Assembly (NCBI RefSeq): GCF_020921035.1
Contig: NC_063151.1
Location: 3,348,001 to 3,412,000, forward strand
Origin: Rhodamnia argentea
Taxonomy: Eukaryota; Streptophyta; Magnoliopsida; Myrtales; Myrtaceae
DNA length: 64,000 bases
Direction: 5' to 3'
A program made the translations under genes and the position numbers. Positions 11,858 through 21,519 of this stretch are shown in pieces (position 1 is the first letter of the stretch; each line of letters begins with the position of its first letter). Under the pieces are notes generated by a model. It did no database searches. It had not been told where the DNA came from and saw nothing but the letters and a program-made list of their open reading frames with translations.

Positions 11858-11945
11858 GTCCGATTAGCTAGTTGGTGAGGCAATAGCTTACCAAGGCGAT
11901 GATCGGTAGCTGGTCCGAGAGGATGATAAGCCACACTGGGATGCC
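11858..11945 (+). pseudogene. rrn16: Plastid 16S rRNA fragment
   Basis: Contains gattagctagttggtgaggc, aatagcttaccaaggcgatg and agctggtccgagaggatga, the conserved 16S rRNA segment around E. coli positions 240-320. Only about 90 nt are present, flanked by unrelated plastid pieces, so it is a transferred fragment and not an rRNA gene. Confidence 0.88.
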
Positions 11946-12024
11946 ATCCAAGCACGAATACCTTCGTTTAAGAGAATATTTTGGTGTAGAAAGTCTCAAA
12001 TTCAGGATCTTCCGTTGCACGGCG

Positions 12025-12086
12025 GAGCGACTCTAGGCCGAATTTTCAACGTGCTTGGAAAGCCTGTTGATGATTTAGGACCTCCT
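12025..12086 (+). pseudogene. atpB: atpB fragment (plastid ATP synthase beta)
   Basis: Translates as [17 protein letters not shown], the conserved N-terminal region of plastid AtpB. It is limited to about 20 codons. It is followed by unrelated AT-rich sequence before an atpE piece on the other strand. Confidence 0.75.
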
Positions 12087-12274
12087 TTATGGAAGATGGA
12101 TCAATTCCCAGATATAGATATATCTAAAATAAGACGTGAACGAAATAAAAAAAATTAGATCCATAACATCTAGAATCATTGATATATGTGTGGATACTAT
12201 ATAGATTTTATAACATATAGATTTCTTTTCTATGGATATGGATCCATTTGCTTTATTTGATTCTTGCTCGAGTC

Positions 12275-12428
12275 GGCATATTCTCAAAATACCTATATCT
12301 ACAGCTGTGGCAATAGGCGCGTGATTTGGTAATACGCCAATTTGTCCAGTATTAGTAGATAAAATGATTTCTTTCACTTCTGAATCCCAAACAATTCTAT
12401 TAGGGGTTAATACACAAAGATTTAAGGT
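12275..12428 (-). pseudogene. atpE: atpE fragment (plastid ATP synthase epsilon)
   Basis: Minus-strand sequence encodes [20 protein letters not shown] followed by [20 protein letters not shown] and AVDIGILRI, the N-terminal 50-odd residues of plastid AtpE. In plastomes atpB and atpE are co-directional and overlapping; here they lie on opposite strands and in pieces, which shows rearrangement before or after transfer. Confidence 0.88.
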
Positions 12429-13422
12429 GGTTCTCCGATTATTTCACAGAGACAATCCTTAGACAGTAAAAATTAGATCAAATGAGAAATAAAAGATAGT
12501 CTAGCCTCTAGCTCTTCTTTACGTAGACCCCTTGTTTCACTTCGATAGTATCGGAAATCAGGTGGATGCAGAAGAAATGGCTGCATTTCTATACTATTAA
12601 GTAAGTAAAATGGTTAAAACAAAATCTGTCTTAAGTCACATTACTTATTCTATTGGATCTTACGGAGCCTGTTCATATACTACTAGTCCTAGTAGGAATA
12701 ATAATCATTGGTGACCGTCGGATTAAGAGTCCCAACTAGAGTGGGATCTATTGTAAGCCCTTAGATTAGAGGAGTCCCAATCCATCAAAACTCTCTGTTA
12801 TTAGCTGCATAATGATAAAGTTTTAATTTCTCGGATCACCTATTAAGATAAGACCTTCTGACTTAATAAAATTCTGAATTTGATTTGAAAATTTGAGAGT
12901 CCAACTCCATGAGCCTCCCGGGCTCTAATTAATTGAAAGAATAATTAACTAAGGGCCTCGCTTAATTATAAGAGCTAAAATGGGCTGATTTGAACTTGAA
13001 TTTAAGTCCAAACCTACATAGATTTTCGACACTTTCATGTTTATGACCCATTCGAATTTTGCAGTCCAAATCATAGGCTCATTTTGAATTCCCGGGCTCA
13101 ATTAAGGCCAATTCTAAATAATGAGTATTTAATTGAAAGCCTTAATAATCAAATTAAGGTTGAATGGATAGAATTGAGCTCAAAACTAGGTCCAATTGAC
13201 TCATAAAAATTCGGCACACCATCTACGTCCTGGTCGAAGTTTTCAAAATAAGTCCGGTCCACCCACCTGACTCACCTCTAGCTTGAATGCAATGATATGC
13301 GTTTGATTGATGAAAATTAAATATGCAATGCATGAGAAATTATTTTTTGTGAGAACTATGACTAATCCTCATTTTCTACGTAAACAAATGAATTAAAGAA
13401 AATCAAAATTTAGGTATCAATA

Positions 13423-14340
13423 GTAGGTGCTGTGATTTAGATTAATGCTAGAAAGTACAATTTAGTGCGATTGTCGGAGAAATCACGAAAATTGCAAAAG
13501 TTATCGCAGTTTCCTTGGAGAAAAAGTGCCAGATTTATGCTTACAGTTGTTGATGACTGCTCAAGTAAGACACGAGTGTTTGTGCTTAGGCACAAATTTG
13601 ATGCTATTGTTAGGATCGGGTAGTTTAGAGCTTTGATCGAAAAAGAGACCGGTAAATCGGCCAAGTATGTGCGGATTGACGGTAGCATGGAGTTTTGCTC
13701 GGAGTTGTTAAATAAATTATACATGAAAGAAGGCATAGTGAGACACTACACTAGTGCTAATGAAACACAACATGTTGCAAAATTGATAAGCGGAACATTC
13801 CTAGAGACGACCCATAAAATACTCTCTAGTGCTGGTATGGCTAGAGGATTCCTGACGAATACGCTTAGTACGACGAGCTACATAGTGAATAGATCTTCAT
13901 CTACTATGATTGGATATTAGACTTCCTAATAAGTGTGGTCAGGTAACGTTGTTGATTATTCTATTTTTAGAATATTTGATTGCCTATGTTATGTTCGAGT
14001 TAGTGATGATAAGCTCAATGGAAAGGCAAGAAAGTGCATGTTCAAAGATTATGCACAAGGTGAGCGAGGTTATCGGTTCCGGTATTCGGAATTGAATTCA
14101 CATATCAGCAAAGAAGTTACATTTAACGAGTCTCTAATACTTCCGGATATGAGTGATTATAGCAGTGTTCATACTGATTTGAACGGTGTTTATCTTGAGG
14201 TGGAGCTGCAACCAGAAACTCTAAAGTAGCGGGTAATAGCGAAGTAATTGACACAAACAATGCTTGTAGAGAGATGGAGCTTATAGAACCAACGGTTGCT
14301 GTAACTACCAATATTAATGAGGTACATATTTGATCTCATG
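13423..14340 (+). pseudogene. Integrase remnant of the old copia element
   Basis: After the nested LTR the copia polyprotein resumes in broken frames. The first recognisable piece holds MLTVVDDCSSKTRVFVLRHK (integrase core first acidic region), and after a stop at 13621 ALIEKETGKSAKYVRIDGSM. Further on come TTSYIVNRSSST and, in another frame, FRIFDCLCYVRVSDDKLNGK.ARKCMFKDYAQGERGYRF (integrase C-terminal zone). Several shifts and stops interrupt it. No reverse transcriptase motif is seen before the right LTR, so that part is deleted. Confidence 0.75.
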
Positions 14341-14602
14341 ACAGATATGGATGCAGTGATGGTTTTGCTTTATCTATGATAGGGAAGCTTGTGTCGAAAA
14401 GTCCTTGTGGAGTAGTTAAAAGGGGTATGTACAATTGGAGTTCTAATGAGGTCCTCGGTTATAGAGAAGTTCAAACGCAGTTTGGACTTGGAAGACATCT
14501 GTAGTAGTTGAGCCCATTGAGGTTGTTGCGAGAGTAGCGATAGTGTTCGGATTCTAGCGAAGCGATTGTGACTTGGCTCAAACGTCAAACCAAAATGAAG
14601 AT

Positions 14603-15325
14603 TATTATAATATATCTTGAGTTTGAATTCATTGAATAAAGTTATCGGCCACGTGAAAGTGGAGTACGTGCTTTCTTGGTCGTGAAAACTGGAACGAAGA
14701 AAAAGGAAAACGGAAAGGACTGACAAATTAGCTTCCATGCGCTCAACCAAAGAACTAATAAAAGAAAGGAAAGTTGACCAGACTTTGAAACTTTCCTTTC
14801 CGCGTGGGAGTTTTCTTCAAGAAAGATTATCTTAATATTGCCTTAGGTATGCGTATATATGGGTTGCTCTTTTGCTGCAAGAAAACACACCGTTGTTGAT
14901 ACGGTGAATCTACATGTCCTGCTTTGCCGCTGAGGTTGAGGTTTCACTTCTGAGCAGATGTTCATGGCGTGAGATCCACGGCTGGTGTACTCATATATAA
15001 GATATTCTAAGTGTTGAAACCGATTAATTTTTGTGAGTTTAAGATTTATTTCATTCATTTGCAAGATTGTTGATTATTTCGTGAGGAATTGCGGGGCTAA
15101 ACACTCGTGGGTTATTTGATGTAATTGGGGCTGAGAAATATCAAGAGTGTTTGAGTGACTCGAGTGTGGTTTGTAATCTCCGTTGGATCACTTGTTCTAT
15201 TGTGGAATTCGTTGCTGTTCTCTGGGTGGACGTAGGTCTCTACGACCGAATTACGTAGATTTAGTGTCCGATTTATTTTCTTATTCTATCTATTTTATTG
15301 CTCGATTGCTTGTGTCGCGCAATAA
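14603..15325 (+). repeat. 3' LTR of the old copia element
   Basis: Partner of 6609-7333, with the same internal order and a decayed end (cgcgcaata). Boundaries are accurate to a few bases only, because both ends have mutated. Confidence 0.78.
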
Positions 15326-16159
15326 ATCACGTGAAAAGTTGAGTGTTTGCATACATAACATAAAGATTTTAACCTACATCAACTTTCCTCAAAGACTTCT
15401 CCGTCGGAGTCTCTGGATTGGATTTCATGTAAAGGCTGGGGCTCAATTCGGCTGATGCATAATCGGCGGGGTTCTAACATGCGAGGTGATGAAAAGTCAC
15501 GGCATTAGCAATCTTGTCAAAGGAGATATGGCGCTGTTGGTTTTCTGAATTGTTCAAACTCCACGACCGTGCGCTACTTTCTTTTCTCTCGATACTTCAC
15601 GAAGGGCTCCTCATATCTGAAACTTAAGGATTTACCTTGGAATACGTTAGCTAGTAGGTAGCATGACATTATGGTGACTTTTTTAAAGAAAATTCGGACT
15701 ACACCAATCGATATTTATTATAATATAATGATTGATTATGGTTTTCTCTATCCCTTTAGTATCCATAGATTTATTTAGAGTCCCACTAAGGATCGGATCA
15801 AGTTTGAATGGTTTGAAAATGGGTGTGATTCAAATTGATCAATTTAACCCATATTGACTCATATTGTTGAAATACAACTTTGCGATCAAACTCTCAGGGC
15901 CATTTTGGCTAGGTCATTTGTGCAAAAATGGGGTGGACCGCGTCGACATTTGGCTTCATGAAGTCCGAGTGAGAAGACTTCCCTTTTGCGCTTTGAATTG
16001 CAAATTAGGATCGGGTCGTGTGGAAAGTTGAGTGTTCATTCACATCGCTTTTCTCGAAGATTTGTACGTCAAAGTCTCTGGATTGGATTTCACACAAAGG
16101 GTGGGAGGACTCAATTCCGAAATAACGACTAGTTAGTTGTCGTTATTTCATTTCCCATT
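15326..16159 (+). repeat. Two successive receptor-gene promoter blocks
   Basis: 15326-15460 continues the orphan promoter block interrupted at 6608 (gtgaaaagttgagtg..., gtctctggattggatttcat). A second, complete block (15655-16159) repeats the same landmarks (tttggcttcatgaa, aagacttcccttttgcgctt, gtggaaagttgagtg, gtctctggattggatttcac) and leads into gene B. About 15660-15890 also matches 30955-31180 upstream of gene D. No coding sequence is supported. Confidence 0.65.
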
Positions 16160-16315
16160 ATGGTGGAAAATGATAGGAAGGGGAGTTTTCACAGCCTTTT
16201 TAAAGCATCGCTCATTGCCTCAGCAACAAAGAAAACCAACTTACAGAACCAAAAGAGAGAGAAGAAGAAGAAGAAGAATCCATGGATTCTTCACCAGAAC
16301 TCAAGAGGGTCATGA
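16160..16315 (+). CDS. Putative upstream open reading frame of gene B
   Basis: A 51-codon frame starting MVENDRKGSFHSLFK that overlaps the main ATG (16282) in the +2 frame and stops at 16313-16315. Gene D has a counterpart at 32533-32676 starting MEDDRKVSFRKHFK, in the same relative frame. If the mRNA starts upstream of 16160, ribosomes would meet this ATG first. Protein status is unproven, and the similarity could simply follow from conserved 5' UTR sequence. Confidence 0.3.
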   Translation: MVENDRKGSFHSLFKASLIASATKKTNLQNQKREKKKKKNPWILHQNSRGS

Positions 16316-19300
16316 TGAGCCTTGTGGCTGCCCTTGCCCTTTTCACCACCTTTGTCTTTCCACTTCCTGCTCATGCTTCCCCTGCAGAAGCACAAGCCCT
16401 CCTCCATTGGAAGTCCAGTCTTAGGAACCATTCGGTTTCTTCCCTCTCTTCCTGGACTCCCTCTCCTCGTAATGCCACTGGTTCCGGCTCGGCGGTGAGT
16501 CCATGCGCTTGGTATGGCATCTCCTGCAATCGGGCTGGAAGCGTGATCCGGGTTAATCTCACCAGTGCCAATGTCGAAGGTACGCTTGATGAATTCCCAT
16601 TCTCATCTTTGTCTCATCTAATGTTCATGGACCTGAGCTTAAATAATCTATTCGGCCGCATTCCGCCTCAAGTTGGCCTCCTCAGCAATCTCACCTACCT
16701 CGACCTCTCTATCAACCGGTTCTCTGGCAAAATACCGCCAGAGATCGGCTGTTTAATGAAACTGGAGGTCCTACACCTATTTTCCAATGAGTTAAATGGC
16801 TCAATTCCCCTAGAAATCGGGCAGTTGCATTTGCTCAATGAGGTCGCGCTGTATTCCAATCAATTGAAGGGATCCATACCTCCCTCATTGGGTAATTTGA
16901 GCAAATTATCTACACTGTATGTCTACAACAACTACCTTTCCGGTTCTATTCCTCTTGAAATGGGAAATATGACAAATTTGGAAGTGCTCCAAATGGGCAC
17001 CAACAGCCTGAGAGGACTAATTCCTTCCACTTTGGGGAACTTAACCAAATTGAGAGAGCTGCACTTATTCGCCAATAACCTCACCGGTTCTATCCCCCTA
17101 GAGCTAGGGAATTTGAACCTTCTTAGCTCGTTGAGCCTTTATCATAATAATCTTACCGGTTCAATTCCACGGACATTTGGCAATTTGACGGAGCTTGCCC
17201 TTCTTTATCTCTATGGTAACCAGCTTTCGGGTCACATTCCTGATGAGATAGGAAATCTCCATGCTATGCGTGACTTGGAGCTGAGTAGAAATCACCTCAC
17301 TGGCCCAATTCCTTCTTCTGTGGGTCAGTTGACAAACCTAGTATATTTGTTCCTCCGCGAGAATCAGCTTTCTGGTTCAATTCCTGAATCCTTAGGGGAT
17401 CTGAAGAACTTGACCGTGCTGGAATTGGATGCCAACCAGTTAATCGGCTCCTTACCAGAGAAATTGTGCCGAGGTGGGTTGCTCCATAACCTCACAGTGA
17501 GTGGCAACAAGTTAACTGGTTCTATCCCTAGAAGCTTAAGAAATTGCACAAGCTTAGTCAGAGTCCGCCTTGAGGAAAACCAGCTCACTGGAAACATATC
17601 CGAGGCCTTTGGTGTCTACCCCCACTTGGACTTTCTTGACCTGAGTTTCAACAAGTTCTATGGAGAAATCTCAACAAACTGGGGAAGTTGCCTGCGTTTA
17701 AGTCAGCTAAGAATTGCTGGAAATAACATCACTGGTAGCTTGCCTCCTGAGATTGGAAACGCGACTCAACTGCATGCGATTGATCTTTCTTTCAATGGTT
17801 TAGTTGGGGAGGTTCCAAAAGAGTTTGGAAAATTGACTTCTCTGTTGAATTTGAATCTAAGAGGGAACCGACTTTCTGGCAGTATAAGTCCTGAGATTGT
17901 ATCGCTATCTGGCCTCCTAACATTGGATTTGTCCAGAAATAAATTAAGCATGCCTATCCCGCAGAGTATTGAGCTTTCTTCAAACTTGTTCCTGTTGAAT
18001 TTGAGCAACAACCAGTTGAGCCAACATATTCCGGGGCAAATAGGGATGTTAACTCATTTGTCCGAGCTAGACTTGAGTTATAACTTGTTAAGCGGTGAGA
18101 TCCCAGCTGAATTCAGCAAACTGCAAAGCCTAGTGAAACTGGACCTTTCGCACAATATTCTTTCTGGCCTTATATACAAGACTTTCGAGGCTATGCCAGG
18201 TTTGGAGAAGGTTGACATCTCCCACAACGAGTTTGAGGGTCCAATCCCCAACACCACGGCATTCCAAGATGCAGCAAAGGAAGCGTTACAAGGCAACAGT
18301 GGATTGTGTGGAAATGTTGAAGGGCTTGAGCCCTGTAATCCAGCGGTGGTGGATAGGAAAAATTCTCCGGTGGAACCCCGAGTGTTTGTTATTGTTTTTC
18401 CTCTGCTAGGAGCAGTTCTACTGTTTAGTTTCTTTGGAATATTCTGCATTTTCCGCAGAAAAAAGTTCCATCCAACAGTGGAACAAGCACCTAAGACGAC
18501 TGAAGTGTTTTCTCTATCAAAGTACGATGGAAAGATCTTATATGAAGACATCATTGAAGCCACGGGGTGTTTTGATGAGATCTACTGTATTGGAAGGGGA
18601 GGCTATGGAAGTGTCTTCAAAGCCAAATTAAGATCAGGTGATACAGTAGCTGTAAAGAAGCTCCATCAAACGGCTGACAACGGGCAAACGGATCAAAAGG
18701 AATTTTTGAATGAGATTGGGGCATTAACGGAAATTCGACACCGCAATATTGTGAAACTTAAGGGCTTTTGTTCTCATCCACAGCACGCATTCTTGGTGTA
18801 TGAGTACTTGGACAGAGGAAGCTTGTCTACAATCTTGAGCAATGAAGAAGAAGCTGAAGGGTTGGACTGGAACAAGAGGGTGAATATCGTAAAAGGCGTG
18901 GCTTATGCTCTATCTTATATGCACCATGATTGTAACCCTCCAATCGTTCATCGAGATATTTCAAGTAACAACATTCTGCTTGATTCGGAGTATGAGGCCC
19001 ATGTTTCTGACTTCGGCACGGCTAAGCTTCTGAAGCTGGATACATCAAACTGGAGTGCTGTCGTCGGCACTTATGGTTATGTAGCACCAGGTTAATTTCT
19101 TAAATCGACTCTTAATTTAAGGTTGAGCTAAAGCAATGTCTTCATGATAATACATATATCTCCCTCTTTGTGCAGAGCTTGCTTACACAATGAAGGTGAC
19201 GGAGAAATGTGATGTGTATAGCTTTGGAGTAGTGGCCATCGAGGTGATCAAAGGAAGACATCCGGGGGATAGCATTTCATCTCTACTTGCTCCACTTGAC

Positions 19301-19579
19301 ATGGGGATCTCAGCTGTTTTGAGGAATCTATTGGATTCACGCCTGCCAATGCCCATGCCAGGCGTTGAGGATGAACTTCTGACCATCTTCAAGCTAGCAG
19401 TCGATTGCTTATCTGCTAATCCCCAACTCAGGCCGTCCATGGAAACGATTTCTCAGGAACTATCAGCTTGTTCAACCACTTTCCATGGCCTTCGAAATTC
19501 AGAGACAGCCACTGATCTTGTGAGAGACACAACATCTTCAAGCCGTTCACTGGACCCTTCTGTAGGATATGTCGTCTGA
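16282..19579 (+). CDS. Gene B: MIK2-like LRR receptor kinase
   Basis: Plasma-membrane receptor kinase. Exon 1 16282-19090 and exon 2 19176-19579 (intron gttaat...tgcag, phase 1) give 1070 aa. Layout: signal peptide 1-33 ending AHA, LRRNT cap (ALLHWKSS...CAWYGISC), about two dozen LRRs with many NxT/S sites, GNSGLCGN cap, TM about 700-722, kinase about 765-1030. Kinase motifs: P-loop [28 protein letters not shown], split APE, CDVYSFG. Best family match is MIK2 (subfamily XIIb), which in Arabidopsis perceives SCOOP peptides; ligand specificity here is unknown. The start is chosen at MDSSPELKR because it is conserved in C, D and F. Reading through the intron would stop at once (VAPG*). All visible catalytic motifs are intact. 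Confidence 0.92.
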
Positions 19580-20945
19580 TAAATGGCGTCGCTCTGTCAA
19601 CCACATGCAAGGAGGTCTAAGATCTTTAATGACAACCATAGTAGTCTAGACTAATTAATTAAGTCTTAAAATACTTTGACTGTCAGCAAAAGTTTGAGTG
19701 TTTAGCCCATATAAGACTAGTGTCTTCGGAGTGTAACTTAAGTATCCATGTCAAGTCAGAGTGTTATTATCTTGGAACCGAAGAGTCCATGTAAAAGTTT
19801 CTAGACTCCTGTCCTTCGTTGGTCCTTATATACTTTTAATTTGAATTTATGTAGAAGCAAAATCGTCATACATGCAAAAAAGTTTCAATCATGGATCTTT
19901 TCAGAGTGCATTCTATCAAAAACTAATTGTTTGTACTCGCGGCCATCCACCATAATTTCGGGTTTTCTGCAACTTACTACCGCTGTGTAAACATGACAGA
20001 GAGGGCAATCAATTGGTTCCTATTCAGAGTGCTAGGCCCATGCTGCCATGGCACGAGTCTTTTAATAGAAGTTCAGTAGCTTTTGATTGCTCCAAAACAG
20101 AGAAATCCGGACTTCGTCTTCATTAGAGCTTCGAACTTAAAGTGCTTAAATTAGGAAGATCGCTGGTCATCGTTCATTGTTTCATCTCAGGAGGAGATAC
20201 TCTAGTGTTTCTGAAAGAATGCAACTTCTGTTCTGCCAACACCTTATACTTTAAGAGTGTGAAGGCAAACGATATCCTGCCCTCCAAAATCTTGAGGGAA
20301 TTAAATCATGCCGCTCTGTTTTTGCAGACAAGTCAAACTCATTTGTGTTTTAGCTCACCGTCAACCATCTTTTCTGTTGTACAGAGCAGGGAACTTGCAT
20401 TGCCCTGCGCAAAACTTGTTAGAACAACTTCTCCTCATGAACTTCATCTGTAAAACAATGGAATTAGTCTCTGAGAGCTTAGAGTTTTGTGAATTTTAAT
20501 GTTTGAACCCGCCCTCAATCCCTCTCTAGTATAACCCAACATCGTAAAACCAAAGTCTCAGAAAACTTTGTGAAAGAATAGTATAGGCGGGAAAAAAAAA
20601 AAATGAAGTGACTGCTATTCGAATCAAGGCGTAGCGACACAATGAGTTATTTTCACCCAACCTTCTCAAGCAGTAGTGTCAATTCATCTCGATTGTACTG
20701 CTTATCTTGGAAGAATAGCAACAGGAAATATGCAAAGTCAACAAAGAACCACCTGGTGGGAATATTCAACATTTTCATGATGCCTTCATTATGCCAAATG
20801 GCATCCACAAAACATGTGTTCCACTAGTTCATGCTTGCTGATGCATTTCCATTGTCAGATACGAAAATCACAGGAAAATAAGACCGAGGAATCCTCCTGA
20901 ACCTGAGAAAAAAAAAACAGATTTCAGAGCAAAAGAGAACTGGCC
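19580..20945 (+). repeat. Downstream block of gene B (tandem-unit repeat)
   Basis: No gene. Related to 25691-27376 (after C), 35940-37573 (after D) and 39640-40465 plus 43343-43432. Shared tracts include gtcaaccacatgc.a.aaggtc just after the stop codon, cagtagcttttgattgctcc, caaaatcttgag and gctgatgcatttccattgtc. A frame at 20142-20453 (SVKANDILPSKILREL...) is partly preserved in the copies but begins and ends differently in each, so it is taken as non-coding. It probably holds the 3' UTR and then the promoter of a lost second gene. Confidence 0.6.
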
Positions 20946-21146
20946 ATGGATTCACAAGGCTTCAAGATTGTCATAAAGCTTCTAGCTTCCCTAGCCATTT
21001 TCAGTCCTAGTCCTTCCAACAAGTGCCACCTCATGGTGAGAAAACAAAGAGGGATGAACGCTACAGATAGTGAGGTACCAGTTCAGAGGAGAAGCACCAG
21101 TTCATATTTGTTAGTGAAATCTTGTCGGAATCAGCTGAAACTTTAG
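20946..21146 (+). pseudogene. Orphan 5' stub of a second receptor-type gene
   Basis: Starts gccATGgattcacaaggc and encodes MDSQGFKIVIKLLASLAIFS, a basic then hydrophobic N-terminus like the signal peptides of the neighbouring receptor kinases. After about 22 residues similarity ends and the frame is arbitrary. The same stub follows genes C (27377), D (37574) and the duplicated block (43433). It is most simply the truncated start of a second gene in the ancestral repeat unit. Confidence 0.5.
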
Positions 21147-21309
21147 TATGTTGTTCGCGAGATCGAGACCTACCAAGTGATCGATTCTAAACATTGAAAT
21201 CCTCCCTCCGATTTGTCTCTTAATTTCTTCGGCAGGGGTTAGAGTTTTCTTACTACTTTCGTTAATCCACCTTTGTTGTTATGATATATTGCTTTGTTGT
21301 TGGTTTTGA

Positions 21310-21515
21310 CTCAAAGTCATTAACGTAGATGACAGCCATCATACATGATACAGCCCATGTTGATATGGATAGTTTTTGCAAAATGTTAAAGAATTTCTAC
21401 ATTGTTTTTCTTTTTTCCATTTTTTGCTTTGTTAAAAGAAAACAGAAATTTAAAAGAAATGTAAAAAATGTTTCCATGATCGTACCACGTAGGATCACTG
21501 TCGTCAACATCAGCG
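21310..21515. mobile_element. Remnant of Mutator-like element shared with 63.3-63.7 kb
   Basis: The left part (ttttgactcaaagtcattaa) and the reverse-complemented right part match the inner arms of the element at 63270-63675. It lies at the equivalent place upstream of C and, inverted, of F. Outer arm sequence is missing here. Confidence 0.5.
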
Positions 21516-21519
21516 ATCA

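Larger units (their letters stand above)
10852..12700. other. NUPT: rearranged plastid DNA mosaic
   Basis: Fragments of several plastid genes lie side by side in an order unlike a plastome: psaA, an unidentified organelle-like stretch with a repeated 63-bp motif, a GC-rich piece resembling the 16S-trnI spacer (about 11480-11575), 16S rRNA, atpB and then atpE on the opposite strand. The pieces lie inside the LTR described at 8685-13422. The ends are approximate because the outer parts are not recognisable gene sequence. It is nuclear plastid DNA, not expressed genes. Confidence 0.75.
8685..13422 (+). mobile_element. Long solo-LTR-like element nested in copia, split by plastid DNA
   Basis: Begins tgtcgcgacctaaaattagg and ends near aaatttaggtatcaata. 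Start, internal tracts (cccaagtcctaccgaatcgcaactta, ttggagccgccactaat, attaatgcc.tttcggtacc) and end all match the 57272-60130 repeat. After removing the plastid insert (about 1.85 kb) the length is about 2.88 kb, equal to the other copy. Both lack gag-pol, so they look like solo LTRs of one, probably gypsy-type, family. Flanks gcagc and gtagg are at best a decayed target duplication. Confidence 0.65.
6609..15325 (+). mobile_element. Degenerate Ty1/copia retrotransposon with nested insertions
   Basis: Two direct repeats of about 725 bp, at 6609-7333 and about 14603-15325, flank decayed gag-protease and integrase remnants. A primer-binding-like site attgatatcaaagct follows the left repeat. Order gag, protease, integrase gives the copia class. 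Reverse transcriptase and RNase H are missing, so it is also internally deleted. A long LTR (8685-13422) containing plastid DNA is nested within it. Without that insert the element would be about 4 kb. The repeats differ at many positions, so the insertion is old. No clear target duplication remains. Confidence 0.8.

Noticed and set aside
11858..11945. rRNA gene
   Set aside because: Only about 90 nt of 16S sequence within a plastid mosaic.
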